NCBI GenBank assembly: GCA_009692155.1 | Contig: SHZW01000001.1 | Location: 175,646-239,645 of the forward strand | Source: Nitrospiraceae bacterium | GTDB lineage: Bacteria; Nitrospirota; Nitrospiria; Nitrospirales; Nitrospiraceae | Length of the DNA: 64,000 nt | Direction of reading: 5' to 3' | Shown: piece after piece, positions 15,890 to 27,384 of the stretch | Layout: each line of letters starts with the position of its first letter | How positions within the stretch are numbered: position 1 is the first letter of the stretch | The notes under the pieces: model-generated | Told to the model about the DNA's origin: nothing | The model's input: the letters and a program-made list of their open reading frames with translations, nothing else | The model's database searches: none | Position numbers and translations under genes: made by a program

Positions 15890-17368
15890 ATGGAAGACAA
15901 CGATCAACGCCAGCAGCGGCTCAAAAAACTCGAGACCCTCAAAGGACTGGGCGTGGCGCCCTACGGCGCCCGCTTCGAGTTCAAGGACCGCGCCGGCGAT
16001 CTCATCCGCCATCATGGCGACAAACCCAAGGCAACGCTCGAACAGGAAAAAGCCGCCTGCACGCTGGCCGGTAGAATTGTCGGCCTGCGGCGATTCGGCA
16101 AAGCCGCCTTTGCCGTGCTCCAGGACGGCGCGGACCGCCTGCAGATCTATCTCAAAAAAGATAACCTGAGCGAGCAGGCCTACAAAGTCAGCGAAGAACT
16201 GGACCTCGGCGACTGGATCGGCGTCAGCGGCTTTCTATTTCGCACCAAGACCGACGAATTCACGGTCGAGGTGAAACAGCTGACGTTCCTCAGCAAGGCC
16301 CTCCGGCCCCTGCCGGAGAAATGGCACGGCCTGACCGACGTCGAAACCCGCTACCGCCAGCGTTATGTGGACCTAATCGCCAATCCCTCGGTCCACGGCA
16401 TCTTCGCGATGCGCAGCCGCATCATCGCCGGCATCCGCGCCTTCCTGATCGACAAGGGTTTCCTGGAAGTCGAGACGCCGATGATGCACCCGATCCCCGG
16501 CGGTGCAACCGCCCGCCCGTTCGTCACCCATCACAATGCGCTGGCGACGGACCTCTACCTGCGCGTCGCGCCGGAGCTGTACCTGAAACGATTGATCGTC
16601 GGCGGCTTCCCACGGGTCTTCGAGATCAACCGGAATTTCCGCAATGAAGGCATCTCGACGATCCACAATCCGGAATTCACAATGCTGGAATTCTACGTGG
16701 CCTATGCCGACTACACGGACCTGATCGCGCTGACGGAAGAATTGTTCGGCCGCCTGGCCAAAGACGTCCTCGGCACGACGACGCTCGAATACCAGGGCAC
16801 CTCCATCAACCTGGCCTCGCCGTGGAAACGCTGGCCGTGGCGGCAGGCCCTGCTCGAAGTCAACACGCTGGACAAGGCCGTCCTGTCCGACCGGACCGCC
16901 GCACTGGCCGCCGCGAGGAAGCTGGGCCTCGACGCGGGAAAAGACGCGACTCTCGTGGATATCCTCAACGAGATATTCGAAGAAACAGTCGAGCCGCAAC
17001 TGGTGCAGCCGACCTTCATCACCGATTACCCGATCGAGATCTCCCCCCTGGCCCGCCGGAAGGACGCGGACCCCGCGCTCACCGACCGGTTTGAGCTGTA
17101 CATCGCGGGACGGGAGATCGCAAACGCCTTCTCGGAGTTGAACGATCCCCTGGACCAACGCCAGCGGTTCGAAGCGCAAGTCGCCAGGCGCGAGGCCGGC
17201 GATGAAGAAGCCCATCACCTCGACGAGGATTTTCTCCGCGCGCTGGAATACGCCATGCCGCCCACCGCCGGCGAGGGTATCGGCATCGACCGGCTCGTGA
17301 TGCTGTTCACCAACCAGGCATCCATACGAGACGTCATTCTGTTTCCCCAGCTGCGTCCTGAAAAATGA
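15890..17368 (+). CDS. lysS: Lysyl-tRNA synthetase, class II
   Basis: LysS charges tRNA-Lys. The 492-residue protein has an N-terminal OB-fold anticodon-binding domain (about 55-160, 'LAGRIVGLRRFGKAAFAVLQD') and a class II catalytic domain. Motif 2 is visible as 'PRVFEINRNFRNEGISTIHNPEF' pattern (FRNEGIS) and motif 3 as 'GEGIGIDRLVMLFT'. It follows prfB by nine bases with no convincing ribosome site of its own, so read-through translation or coupling is likely. The prfB-lysS order is common in bacteria. Its stop overlaps the lolC start as ATGA. Confidence 0.97.
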   Translation: MEDNDQRQQRLKKLETLKGLGVAPYGARFEFKDRAGDLIRHHGDKPKATLEQEKAACTLAGRIVGLRRFGKAAFAVLQDGADRLQIYLKKDNLSEQAYKVSEELDLGDWIGVSGFLFRTKTDEFTVEVKQLTFLSKALRPLPEKWHGLTDVETRYRQRYVDLIANPSVHGIFAMRSRIIAGIRAFLIDKGFLEVETPMMHPIPGGATARPFVTHHNALATDLYLRVAPELYLKRLIVGGFPRVFEINRNFRNEGISTIHNPEFTMLEFYVAYADYTDLIALTEELFGRLAKDVLGTTTLEYQGTSINLASPWKRWPWRQALLEVNTLDKAVLSDRTAALAAARKLGLDAGKDATLVDILNEIFEETVEPQLVQPTFITDYPIEISPLARRKDADPALTDRFELYIAGREIANAFSELNDPLDQRQRFEAQVARREAGDEEAHHLDEDFLRALEYAMPPTAGEGIGIDRLVMLFTNQASIRDVILFPQLRPEK

Positions 17369-18672
17369 CCATGCCTAAATCCTACGAACTCTTCATCGGC
17401 CTGCGCTATCTGCGCGCGAAACGCCGCAATCGGACTATTTCGCTCAACACCGTCGTCTCCACTGCCGGCATCACGCTCGGCGTCGCCGCGTTGATCGGCA
17501 CCCTGGGCATCATGACCGGCTTCAAGGAGGACCTGCAGGCGAAAATTCTCGGCACGACCTCGCACATCGTTATCCAGGATCGGACTCGCGACAGCATCGC
17601 GGACTATGACGCACTCGCGTCCAAAGTCGAACAGACCCCGCACGTCGTCGCCGCCACCCCGTTCATCTATCGTCAGGTGATGCTCACATCGCGCTCCGCC
17701 GTGCAGGGCGTCGTCGTGCGCGGGATCGACCCGAAGCGTGAAGTCCGCGTGACCGAGTTGGGCAAAAACATCACCGCCGGGCGGCTGGACGATCTCGAAC
17801 CGGGGCCGGTACCGGAGGCCGCACCAGCCACACCACGCGTGCCTGCCGCACCGGGAACCCTTCCCGCTCCTTCGAACCCTTCCGGAATTGCGCTCGGCAA
17901 GGAACTGGCGCTGCGGCTGGGCCTGACGGTGGGCGACAGCGTGAACGTCGTGTCGCCGGTCGGAACGGGCGCGTCGCTCAACAACGTCCTGATGACTCCG
18001 AAAATCCGCACCTTCAAAGTGGTGGCGATTTTCCAATCCGGCATGTATGAATATGATTCCTCGCTGGCCTATCTCTCGCTCGCGGAAGCCCAGAAATTCT
18101 TCAACATGAGCGCGGCCGCCACCGGCATCGAGGTCAAGGTGGACGACATCTTCCAAGCCGCCGAGATCGCGCAGGCCATCGAGCAGGCGATCGGGTTCCC
18201 CTATTGGGCGCGGGACTGGATGCAGCTCAATCGAAATCTCTTATCCGCCCTGAAGCTCGAAAAGACCATGATGTTTTTGCTGCTGGTGCTCATCGTTACC
18301 GTCGCCTCGTTCAACATCATCAGCACCTTGACGATGATCGTCACGGAAAAGCAGCGGGAGATTGCGATTCTCAAAGCCATGGGCGCGACCCGGAGCGCCA
18401 TCATGCGCATTTTCATGCTGAATGGGCTGATCATCGGCGTCACCGGTACGGCGATCGGCATCCCGCTCGGCTATGCCTTCCTCTTTCTGATCGAGAAATA
18501 CTGGACCTTCGATCAGACGGTCTACTACATCGCCCACATTCCGGTGCACATCCAGGCGCTCGATGTCCTGCTGGTGTCGTGCTCCGCCATTCTCATCAGC
18601 TTCGCCGCCACCGTGTACCCGTCGTTGCAGGCGGCGAAACTCGACCCCGCAGCGGCATTACGGTACGAGTAA
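17365..18672 (+). CDS. lolC: Lipoprotein-releasing ABC transporter permease LolC/LolE
   Basis: This inner-membrane subunit extracts mature lipoproteins for transfer to LolA. The 435-residue protein has the MacB/LolC layout: one N-terminal membrane helix (about 25-48), a large periplasmic domain (to about 270), then three C-terminal helices ('MMFLLLVLIVTVASFNIISTL', FtsX-like, and two more). The periplasmic domain contains a Pro/Ala-rich segment around residues 148-172 that looks like a linker. There is a single permease gene here, suggesting a homodimer of the LolF type rather than LolC plus LolE. The start overlaps the lysS stop; a second ATG six bases later is possible. Confidence 0.9.
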   Translation: MTMPKSYELFIGLRYLRAKRRNRTISLNTVVSTAGITLGVAALIGTLGIMTGFKEDLQAKILGTTSHIVIQDRTRDSIADYDALASKVEQTPHVVAATPFIYRQVMLTSRSAVQGVVVRGIDPKREVRVTELGKNITAGRLDDLEPGPVPEAAPATPRVPAAPGTLPAPSNPSGIALGKELALRLGLTVGDSVNVVSPVGTGASLNNVLMTPKIRTFKVVAIFQSGMYEYDSSLAYLSLAEAQKFFNMSAAATGIEVKVDDIFQAAEIAQAIEQAIGFPYWARDWMQLNRNLLSALKLEKTMMFLLLVLIVTVASFNIISTLTMIVTEKQREIAILKAMGATRSAIMRIFMLNGLIIGVTGTAIGIPLGYAFLFLIEKYWTFDQTVYYIAHIPVHIQALDVLLVSCSAILISFAATVYPSLQAAKLDPAAALRYE

Positions 18673-18677
18673 GACAA

Positions 18678-19346
18678 ATGATCAAAGTGGTGAATCTGCA
18701 GAAAACGTTCTCGATGGGCACCCACACCCTGCCGGTGCTCAAGGGGATCAATCTGGAAATCGCCCGCGGAGAAATGATCGCCATCGTCGGCGCGTCCGGA
18801 GCCGGGAAAAGCACCCTGTTGCACATGCTCGGGACGCTGGACCGCCCAACCACCGGCAGCGTGCTGTTCGACGGGCAGGACGTGTTTGCCCTGCCTGAGG
18901 ACGCGCAGGCGGAGTTCCGCAATAAACGGATCGGCTTCGTTTTTCAATTCCACCACCTGCTGCCGGAATTCACGGCCCTCGAGAACACGTTCCTGCCTGC
19001 GTTGATTCAGAACCGTCCGGAGGGCGACGCGCAGGCGGAGGCGATTCAATTGCTCACGGACGTGGGGTTGAGCGAACGGCTGCACCACAAACCGGGGGAA
19101 TTATCCGGCGGAGAACAGCAGCGGGTGGCGGTCGCGCGGGCATTGATGCAACGTCCCGATCTTGTGCTGGCCGATGAACCGACAGGAAACCTGGACACTC
19201 ATACCGGCGAGGCGCTGTTCGGATTGCTGCGGAAGTTGAATAAAACCCGAGGTACGACTTTCGTCATCGTGACGCACAACGACAAGCTTTCCGCCCAGGC
19301 CGACCGCATTATCAGAATGGAAGACGGCCAGATCGTCAGCAGATAG
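18678..19346 (+). CDS. lolD: Lipoprotein-releasing ABC transporter ATP-binding protein
   Basis: A 222-residue ATPase powering lipoprotein release with the permease encoded just upstream. Walker A is 'GASGAGKST' (about 38-46), the Q-loop is '[17 protein letters not shown]', the signature is '[15 protein letters not shown]' and Walker B is '[12 protein letters not shown]', followed by the switch histidine in 'VTHND'. This combination is diagnostic of the LolD/MacB/FtsE group; the neighbour identifies it as LolD. Five bases separate it from the permease stop. Downstream is an octamer-type repeat (19350-19470) rather than a normal terminator. Confidence 0.95.
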   Translation: MIKVVNLQKTFSMGTHTLPVLKGINLEIARGEMIAIVGASGAGKSTLLHMLGTLDRPTTGSVLFDGQDVFALPEDAQAEFRNKRIGFVFQFHHLLPEFTALENTFLPALIQNRPEGDAQAEAIQLLTDVGLSERLHHKPGELSGGEQQRVAVARALMQRPDLVLADEPTGNLDTHTGEALFGLLRKLNKTRGTTFVIVTHNDKLSAQADRIIRMEDGQIVSR

Positions 19347-19349
19347 ATT

Positions 19350-19470
19350 GTCAGAAGTCTATCAAGTCCAAAGCTCCGTCAAGTCATAAAGTCCAAACGA
19401 CCTGAAGACTTTACGACTTTAAGACTTGATAGACATGAGCCCGGATAGACTTTCTGACTTGATAGACTTT
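19350..19470. repeat. Inverted octamer-type repeat array (R4)
   Basis: Words containing AAGTC (19355-19402) face words containing GACTT (19404-19434) with a period close to 8 bp, for example GAAGACTT, TACGACTT and TAAGACTT. A further partial copy ends at 19470. AGTCTATCAAGTC on the left pairs with GACTTGATAGAC on the right. It fills the space between the convergent lolD and HD-GYP genes and may act as a two-way terminator. Confidence 0.8.
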
Positions 19471-19488
19471 GCTGAGCGAGGAATCTGA

Positions 19489-22035
<2,547 letters not shown>

Positions 22036-22040
22036 AGCGG

Positions 22041-22868
22041 TTATGCCTGCCGTAAAACGGTGCGGTGGACTAACGCGGTTTTCAAGGAGCGGACGAAGTG
22101 TCCGACCTGCTCGGCCATGCGGCTATCGTGTTGGTGATCGCCGATCCGTTTGACGATGGCGCTCCCGACAATCACGCCGTCCGCCATCTCGCCCACTTTC
22201 GCGGCATCGTCGGCGGTTGCCACACCGAAACCGACGGCGACCGGAACCGTCGTCACCTTGCGGATTTTTTCGACGTTCTGCCTGACACCGCCCCAATCCG
22301 TCAGCTGTGCGCCCGTGATGCCGGTCAGCGACACATAGTAGACAAAGCCACGGGAACGCCGCGCGACCATCGCACGCCGATCCGGCGTGCTGGTCGGCGC
22401 CAGCAGATAAATGATGCAGATCCCGGCGGTCGACGCGTGCGCATCGAGCCTCCCCGCTTCCTCCGGCGGCATGTCCGGCACGATGAGGCCATCCACGCCC
22501 GCCCTGGCCGCTTCCCGGCAAAAACCGGCTTCGCCGAACGCATGGATCGTGTTGTAATAGGCCATGAGCACGAGCGGAATCTGCGTTCTGGCCCGTAGCG
22601 TGGCCACCGCCGCAAGAATTTTCTTCAACGAGGTTCCGCTGCGCAGCGCCCGCTCGGCAGCCTTCTGGATCACCGGCCCATCGGCGATGGGATCGGAAAA
22701 CGGCACGCCCAGCTCGATGATGTCCGCGCCGGCCCGCTCCAATTCCAGGACAAGCTGTTCCGTCTCCTGGAGCGAGGGATCGCCGGCCATGATGTAGGCG
22801 ATCAAGGCCTTCTCGGCTTTCGCCTTGAGTCGTGCAAACGTCGTATCCAACCGGTTCGGCTGTTCCAT
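22041..22868 (-). CDS. trpA: Tryptophan synthase alpha subunit
   Basis: TrpA cleaves indole-3-glycerol phosphate to indole, which is channelled to TrpB. The 275-residue form starting 'MEQPNRLDTTFARLK' matches family length. Catalytic Glu lies in 'IIELGVPFSDP' and catalytic Asp in 'DPIADGPVIQ'; the phosphate site 'GVATADDA' and 'GSAIVKRI' are present. An alternative start at 22913 overlaps the trpB stop (TGATG) and would add 15 residues encoded by a heptamer array (22880-22907). That start is better for translational coupling, whereas 22868 is better by homology, so the true N-terminus is open. Confidence 0.93.
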   Translation of the reverse strand: MEQPNRLDTTFARLKAKAEKALIAYIMAGDPSLQETEQLVLELERAGADIIELGVPFSDPIADGPVIQKAAERALRSGTSLKKILAAVATLRARTQIPLVLMAYYNTIHAFGEAGFCREAARAGVDGLIVPDMPPEEAGRLDAHASTAGICIIYLLAPTSTPDRRAMVARRSRGFVYYVSLTGITGAQLTDWGGVRQNVEKIRKVTTVPVAVGFGVATADDAAKVGEMADGVIVGSAIVKRIGDHQHDSRMAEQVGHFVRSLKTALVHRTVLRQA

Positions 22869-22879
22869 CGTCTGATGTC

Positions 22880-22907
22880 CCGCGCCTCGTGCCTCGCGCC
22901 TCGTGCC
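22880..22907 (-). repeat. Four-unit heptamer array at the trpB/trpA junction (R5)
   Basis: On the minus strand the units GGCACGA, GGCGCGA, GGCACGA, GGCGCGG adjoin without gaps. They lie between the trpB stop and the homology-supported trpA start, and are translated if trpA starts at 22913. The units closely resemble those inside addA. Confidence 0.8.
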
Positions 22908-22912
22908 TTCCA

Positions 22913-24106
22913 TCACAGCGTGACTCCCTTGATGCGAGCTATCTGATTCACATCCTTGTCGCCGCGCCCGGAGAGATTCACGACGATGGTCTGTGATTTT
23001 TTCATCCTGGGCGCCAGCTTGACGACTTCGGCGATGGCATGCGCGCTCTCGAGCGCGGGCAGGATGCCTTCTTCGCGAGCCAGCACATCGAACGCCGAGA
23101 GAGCTTCTTCATCGGTCGCCGACGTGTATTGAATGCGTTGGAGGTCATGATAGTAGCTGTGTTCGGGACCGACGGCCGCATAGTCGAGGCCGGCGGATAC
23201 GGAATGAGTGAGATTGACCTGCCCATCGGCATCCTGGAGCAGGTACGTCATCGTGCCGTGCAGGACGCCCGGCCTGCCGCCGGCGAACCGCGCCGCATGC
23301 TTCCCGATTTCGATTCCAAGCCCAGCTGCTTCGACACCGGTCATCTTCACCTTGCGATCCTTGAGGAACGCGTGGAAGAGCCCGATCGAATTGCTCCCGC
23401 CGCCGACGCAGGCAACCAGATGGTCCGGCAATTTCTTTTCCGCGGCCATGATCTGCTTGCGGGCTTCCCTGCCGATCACGGATTGAAAGTCCCGGATCAT
23501 CATCGGATAGGGATGCGCGCCCAGCACGGAGCCAAGAATATAATGGGTCGTGCGGACGTTCGTCGTCCAATCACGCATGGCCTGGCTGATGGCATCTTTG
23601 AGCGTCCGGCTACCGGCATCCACGCCCGTCACCGTTGCGCCGAGCAAGCGCATGCGAAACACGTTCAGCGACTGGCGCTGTATGTCCTCCGTGCCCATGT
23701 AAATTTCGCACTGGAGCCCGAACATGGCCGCCACGGTTGCAACCGCGACGCCATGCTGGCCGGCGCCGGTCTCGGCGATCACGCGTGGCTTCCCCATTCG
23801 CTTCGCGAGCAGGGCCTGGCCGATGGCATTGTTGATCTTGTGGGCGCCGGTGTGGCAGAGGTCTTCACGCTTCAGATAAATTTTTGCGCCGCCCAGCTTT
23901 TTGGTCAGCCGCAACGCAAGATATAGCGGTGTGGGCCGGCCGACATAGTGCTTCAGGTAGGAATCGAACTCCGCTTGAAAACGCCGATCCTTCCGCGCCT
24001 TCAGGTAGGCCTGTTCCAGCTCGAGCACCGCCGGCATAAGCGTTTCCGGCACATAGCGCCCGCCGTACTGCCCGAACCGCCCGCGTTGATCAGGAATGAT
24101 AGACAT
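22913..24106 (-). CDS. trpB: Tryptophan synthase beta subunit
   Basis: TrpB joins indole and serine to form tryptophan using pyridoxal phosphate. The 397-residue protein shows the PLP lysine in '[13 protein letters not shown]', the catalytic glutamate region '[12 protein letters not shown]', and the phosphate loop 'VGGGSNSIG'. '[19 protein letters not shown]' is the classical TrpB1 N-terminus. It lies between trpF (14 bases upstream) and trpA, and its stop overlaps a possible trpA start, as expected for two subunits of one complex. Confidence 0.97.
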   Translation of the reverse strand: MSIIPDQRGRFGQYGGRYVPETLMPAVLELEQAYLKARKDRRFQAEFDSYLKHYVGRPTPLYLALRLTKKLGGAKIYLKREDLCHTGAHKINNAIGQALLAKRMGKPRVIAETGAGQHGVAVATVAAMFGLQCEIYMGTEDIQRQSLNVFRMRLLGATVTGVDAGSRTLKDAISQAMRDWTTNVRTTHYILGSVLGAHPYPMMIRDFQSVIGREARKQIMAAEKKLPDHLVACVGGGSNSIGLFHAFLKDRKVKMTGVEAAGLGIEIGKHAARFAGGRPGVLHGTMTYLLQDADGQVNLTHSVSAGLDYAAVGPEHSYYHDLQRIQYTSATDEEALSAFDVLAREEGILPALESAHAIAEVVKLAPRMKKSQTIVVNLSGRGDKDVNQIARIKGVTL

Positions 24107-24120
24107 ACACCGTCACACCG

Positions 24121-24795
24121 TTAAGAGGGAGCAGTATGGCCCCCCGTTTCCCTCTGCACAAGCTTCGCCGCTTTGATGAACGCGCGGATTTTCGCGTGAT
24201 CTTTCCTGCCCGGACGCGATTCCACCCCGCTGCTCACGTCTACTCCATACGGCCTGACCTTCTGAATAGCTTCAGCCACATTTTCCGGCGTCAACCCGCC
24301 GGCCAGGATGACTGGCGCAGATTTGGCCGCTTCTGCCGCCAGGCCCCAATCAGTGACTTGACCGGTGCCGCCGTAGGACACAGCCGAAAACGCATCGAGG
24401 ACAAATCCACGCACCCGCGACCGTCCTTTATATTCCGCGAGCGAGAGCAATGAACCTCGATCTTTCAGCCGGATGGCCTTGAGCACAGGCCGGCCCAGGA
24501 GATCGCAGTAGGCCACCGCCTCATCGCCGTGCAACTGCGCGATGGCCAGGCCACAGTCGTCCATCAGATCCCGCACGACTTTGATATCCTCGTTGACGAA
24601 CACGCCCACCGGCAGCACAAAGGGCGGCAACCGCGCAACGATGCGCTTCACCACATCCGATGTAATGCGCCGCGGGCTCGCGTGATGGAACACGAAGCCG
24701 ATCGCATCCGCTCCGGCCTCCACTGCCGCCAGTGCATCCTCGACGTTCGTCATGCCGCAGATTTTGACTTTAATGCCCATGGCATCCGGCGTCAT
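24121..24795 (-). CDS. trpF: Phosphoribosylanthranilate isomerase
   Basis: TrpF catalyses the Amadori rearrangement of phosphoribosylanthranilate, the third step of tryptophan synthesis. The TIM-barrel protein shows 'KVKICGMTNVEDA' with the catalytic cysteine on strand 1, 'AIGFVFHHASPR', 'LDAFSAVSYGGTG' with the catalytic aspartate and 'ILAGGLTPENV'. The ATG at 24795 overlaps the trpC stop (ATGA); an internal ATG at 24780 (MGIKVKICG) aligns better with the family start. Coupling to trpC favours the first. Confidence 0.95.
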   Translation of the reverse strand: MTPDAMGIKVKICGMTNVEDALAAVEAGADAIGFVFHHASPRRITSDVVKRIVARLPPFVLPVGVFVNEDIKVVRDLMDDCGLAIAQLHGDEAVAYCDLLGRPVLKAIRLKDRGSLLSLAEYKGRSRVRGFVLDAFSAVSYGGTGQVTDWGLAAEAAKSAPVILAGGLTPENVAEAIQKVRPYGVDVSSGVESRPGRKDHAKIRAFIKAAKLVQRETGGHTAPS

Positions 24796-25601
24796 CCTTG
24801 CGCCCCTGTCAGCTCTCTCACCTTTGCCCCGACATCCTGAGCTTTGATCAACGATTCTCCGACCAGCATCGCATGGACGCCGGCTTCGAGGAGACGTTTC
24901 ACATCGTCACGCTTATGGATGCCGCTCTCACTGACGATGACCTTACCGGAAGGAATACGCTTGGCGAGACGGAGCGTCACGCCGAGATCGGTCGAGAAGG
25001 TTTTCAAATCCCGATTATTGATCCCGATCAGCCGGGCTTCCGGCAGCCGTTCCAGCACGATGTCCAGTTCCTTCTCGTGGTGCGTCTCGATGAGCACATC
25101 CATCTTCAACTCTTTTGCCAGAGCGAAGAAATCCACCAGCTGCCGCCTCTCCAGTGCCGCCACGATCAGCAGCACGGCATCCGCCCCGTAGGCCCTCGCC
25201 TCGTAGAACTGGATGTCGTCCACCATGAAGTCCTTGCGAAGCGACGGTAGACCGGTCCTGTCCTTTACGGCCTTGAGATCGTCAAGGCTCCCTTGAAAAT
25301 AATCCTTATCGGTCAGAACCGACACAGCGGACGCACCATGCTTCTTGTACTGTTCGGCGAGCTCAATCGGTTCGAACTTGTCTTTGAACTCTTCCCGCAG
25401 CAGACCCAGGCTTGGCGAGGCTTTCTTGACCTCGGCGATCAGCGCAGGGCTCTCCGGCTTCCGCGTGGCTTCCAGCGTGATGGCAAACGGCAAGACCGGC
25501 GCTTGATCGCGAATCTTGCCTTTCAGCTCGGCCAGATATCCGCGGCTCTGCTTGTGCCGAATCTCCGCCCGCTTATGCTCTAAAATTTGATCCAGGATCA
25601 T
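24792..25601 (-). CDS. trpC: Indole-3-glycerol phosphate synthase
   Basis: TrpC closes the indole ring to give indole-3-glycerol phosphate. The 269-residue TIM barrel contains 'ALIAEVKKASPSLG' with the catalytic lysine, 'SVLTDKDYFQGSLDDL', 'LRKDFMVDDIQFYEARAYGAD' pattern and 'IGINNRDLKTFSTDLG', all hallmark segments. Residues 1-20 ('ILDQILEHKRAEIRHKQS') fit the family start. It overlaps trpD upstream and trpF downstream by four bases each. Confidence 0.96.
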   Translation of the reverse strand: MILDQILEHKRAEIRHKQSRGYLAELKGKIRDQAPVLPFAITLEATRKPESPALIAEVKKASPSLGLLREEFKDKFEPIELAEQYKKHGASAVSVLTDKDYFQGSLDDLKAVKDRTGLPSLRKDFMVDDIQFYEARAYGADAVLLIVAALERRQLVDFFALAKELKMDVLIETHHEKELDIVLERLPEARLIGINNRDLKTFSTDLGVTLRLAKRIPSGKVIVSESGIHKRDDVKRLLEAGVHAMLVGESLIKAQDVGAKVRELTGAQG

Positions 25602-26620
25602 GCCGCATGCTTCTTGTTGGTGAACGCAACCAGCTTTTCAAGCTTCTCGATGGCCGCACCGCTGTCAATCGCCTTAGTGGCCAGCTCGAATCCTTCCTGT
25701 AAGGTCCTGGCCTTTTTGCCCGCTACAAAGGCCGGCGCAGCGTTCAGACACACGACATCGCGCTTGGGACCTTGTCGGCCTTTGAGAATGTCCCGCGTGA
25801 TCTGCGCGTTCTCTTCGGCTGTCCCGCCGGTCAACTCCTTGAGCTTGACCCGTTGGAGACCAAAATCACCAGGCTCCACAAAGTACGTGGAGACGATTCC
25901 ACCCTTGCCCTCCGACACCCGTGTTCGGTCGGTCAGCGTGATTTCATCCAACCCGTCCATGCCATGTACGATAAAACAATGTTGCGTGCCCAGGTGAACC
26001 AGCACTTTGGCCATGACTTCGGTTAAATTCCCATCGTAGACGCCCAGGACTTGGATCGACGCGCCGGCGGGATTCGTCAGCGGGCCGAGGATATTGAGCA
26101 GGGTCCGGACGCCCATCTCCTGACGCGGCGCCGCACAGTGCTTCATGGCTCCATGAAAAAGCGGCGCAAACAGAAACCCGATCCCGACTTCGTTCACGCA
26201 ATCCTCGATCCGTTCCGTCGGCAGATCGATTCTCACACCCAGGGCCGCCAGAACGTCGGCGCTGCCTGATTTTGACGACACCGAACGATTCCCGTGTTTC
26301 GCAACGGTCAGCCCTCCCCCGGCGACGACGAAGGCCGCCGTGGTGGAGATATTGAAGGTATGGGCCCGGTCACCGCCGGTCCCGCAGGTATCCACCACCA
26401 GCGGATCGGCCACGCGGATGCGCGTCGCCTTCGCGCGCATGGCCCTGGCCGAGCCGGCAATTTCTTCGACAGTTTCTCCCTTCATCCGCAGCCCCATCAG
26501 ATAGGCGGCGATCTGCGCCGGCGTGGCCTGGCCATCCATGATGGCAAGCATGACCTCCTCGGCCTCTTTCTCCGAGAGGTTGATCCGGTCGGCCAGCTTG
26601 GCGATGGCGTCTTTAATCAT
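25598..26620 (-). CDS. trpD: Anthranilate phosphoribosyltransferase
   Basis: TrpD transfers the phosphoribosyl group of PRPP to anthranilate. The 340-residue protein has the helical N-terminal domain ('LSEKEAEEVMLAIMDGQATPAQIAAYL' region) and the PRPP loop 'DTCGTGGDRAHTFNISTT', then 'KHGNRSVSSKSGSADVLAALG' pattern. It carries no fused TrpG domain; trpG is a separate gene upstream, separated by a 97-base gap filled with a heptamer array. There is no clear ribosome site. Confidence 0.96.
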   Translation of the reverse strand: MIKDAIAKLADRINLSEKEAEEVMLAIMDGQATPAQIAAYLMGLRMKGETVEEIAGSARAMRAKATRIRVADPLVVDTCGTGGDRAHTFNISTTAAFVVAGGGLTVAKHGNRSVSSKSGSADVLAALGVRIDLPTERIEDCVNEVGIGFLFAPLFHGAMKHCAAPRQEMGVRTLLNILGPLTNPAGASIQVLGVYDGNLTEVMAKVLVHLGTQHCFIVHGMDGLDEITLTDRTRVSEGKGGIVSTYFVEPGDFGLQRVKLKELTGGTAEENAQITRDILKGRQGPKRDVVCLNAAPAFVAGKKARTLQEGFELATKAIDSGAAIEKLEKLVAFTNKKHAA

Positions 26621-26628
26621 AATAAACA

Positions 26629-26722
26629 GCGAGTAGCTGATAGCGCGCAGCTAGCAGCCAGATGAATTTCTCACTCCGTTCCGTCCTGCTATTCGCTGCC
26701 AGCTATTGGCTGCCCGCTAAAG
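26629..26722. repeat. Inverted-type heptamer array pair between trpG and trpD (R6)
   Basis: Five units based on GCTGATA/GCTAGCA lie at 26629-26663, and five based on GCTATTC/GCTGCCA lie at 26688-26722, separated by 24 bases. In the right half two unit types alternate (GCTATTC, GCTGCCA, GCTATTG, GCTGCCC). The right half contains the trpG stop. Unlike R2, both halves read GCT on the same strand; AGC/GCT symmetry still allows pairing. Confidence 0.75.
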
Positions 26723-27280
26723 CTTCAAGAAATTCCTGAGCAGGTCCTTTCCCGCGGCTGTCAGGATGGATTCCGGATGGAACTGCACCCCTTCGACGCC
26801 CAGCTTTTTGTGGCGAAGGCCCATGATTTCTCCCTCCGCCGTCTCAGCCGAGACTTCGAAGCAACCGGGCAAGGTCTCCCGCTTGACGATCAACGAATGG
26901 TAGCGTGTCGCCTCGAAGGGGTTCGGCAGATCGCGGAAGATCGTTTTTCCGTCATGATGTATCATGGACGTCTTCCCGTGCATCAGCCGATCGGCCCGGA
27001 CCACGTCCCCCCCGAACGCCGCCGCCAGGGACTGGTGTCCCAGGCAGACGCCCAGGATCGGGATCTTCCCGGCGAACTGCTTGATGGTCTCCACGGAGAC
27101 GCCTGCTTCCTTCGGCGTGCAGGGGCCGGGCGAGATGACGATCCGCTTTGGACGGAGCTGTTCGATCTCCTTGACGGTGATTTTATCGTTGCGGTAGACG
27201 CGAACGTCCTCACCCAGCTCGCCCAGATATTGGACGAGGTTGTAGGTGAAAGAATCGTAATTGTCGATCATCAGCAGCAT
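26717..27280 (-). CDS. trpG: Anthranilate synthase component II (glutamine amidotransferase)
   Basis: TrpG supplies ammonia from glutamine to TrpE. The 187-residue class I amidotransferase contains the nucleophile cysteine in '[10 protein letters not shown]', the oxyanion segment '[13 protein letters not shown]' and the His-Glu pair in '[10 protein letters not shown]'. The N-terminus '[21 protein letters not shown]' is typical. In many bacteria this subunit also serves p-aminobenzoate synthesis; no pabB is present here. It is separated from trpE by an octamer-type repeat (27294-27382), and its stop lies in the next array. Confidence 0.96.
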   Translation of the reverse strand: MLLMIDNYDSFTYNLVQYLGELGEDVRVYRNDKITVKEIEQLRPKRIVISPGPCTPKEAGVSVETIKQFAGKIPILGVCLGHQSLAAAFGGDVVRADRLMHGKTSMIHHDGKTIFRDLPNPFEATRYHSLIVKRETLPGCFEVSAETAEGEIMGLRHKKLGVEGVQFHPESILTAAGKDLLRNFLKL

Positions 27281-27293
27281 AGTTTCAGTCTCT

Positions 27294-27382
27294 CAAGTCG
27301 TAATGTCCAAAGCCGTAAAGTCGAATTCTTCAGCAGAAATTTCTTCGACTTGAAGACTTGACGACTTTATGACTTTCGACGT
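27294..27382. repeat. Octamer-type repeat array between trpE and trpG (R7)
   Basis: Left-hand words containing AAGTC/AAAGTC (27294-27325) face right-hand words with an 8-bp period, namely GACTTGAA, GACTTGAC, GACTTTAT, GACTTTCG (27349-27380). The vocabulary is the same as that of R4 eight kilobases away, whereas most arrays have their own word. It ends two bases before the trpE stop. Confidence 0.75.
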
Positions 27383-27384
27383 TC

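Noticed and set aside
19350..19470. CRISPR-like or direct-repeat array
   Set aside because: Units are only about 8 bp, degenerate and inversely paired, with no unique spacers and no cas genes nearby.
22913..22935. Match to the TTGATGCGAGC word of the duplicated leader element
   Set aside because: It is inside the trpB coding end, only about 12 bp long and lacks the rest of the element; chance match.
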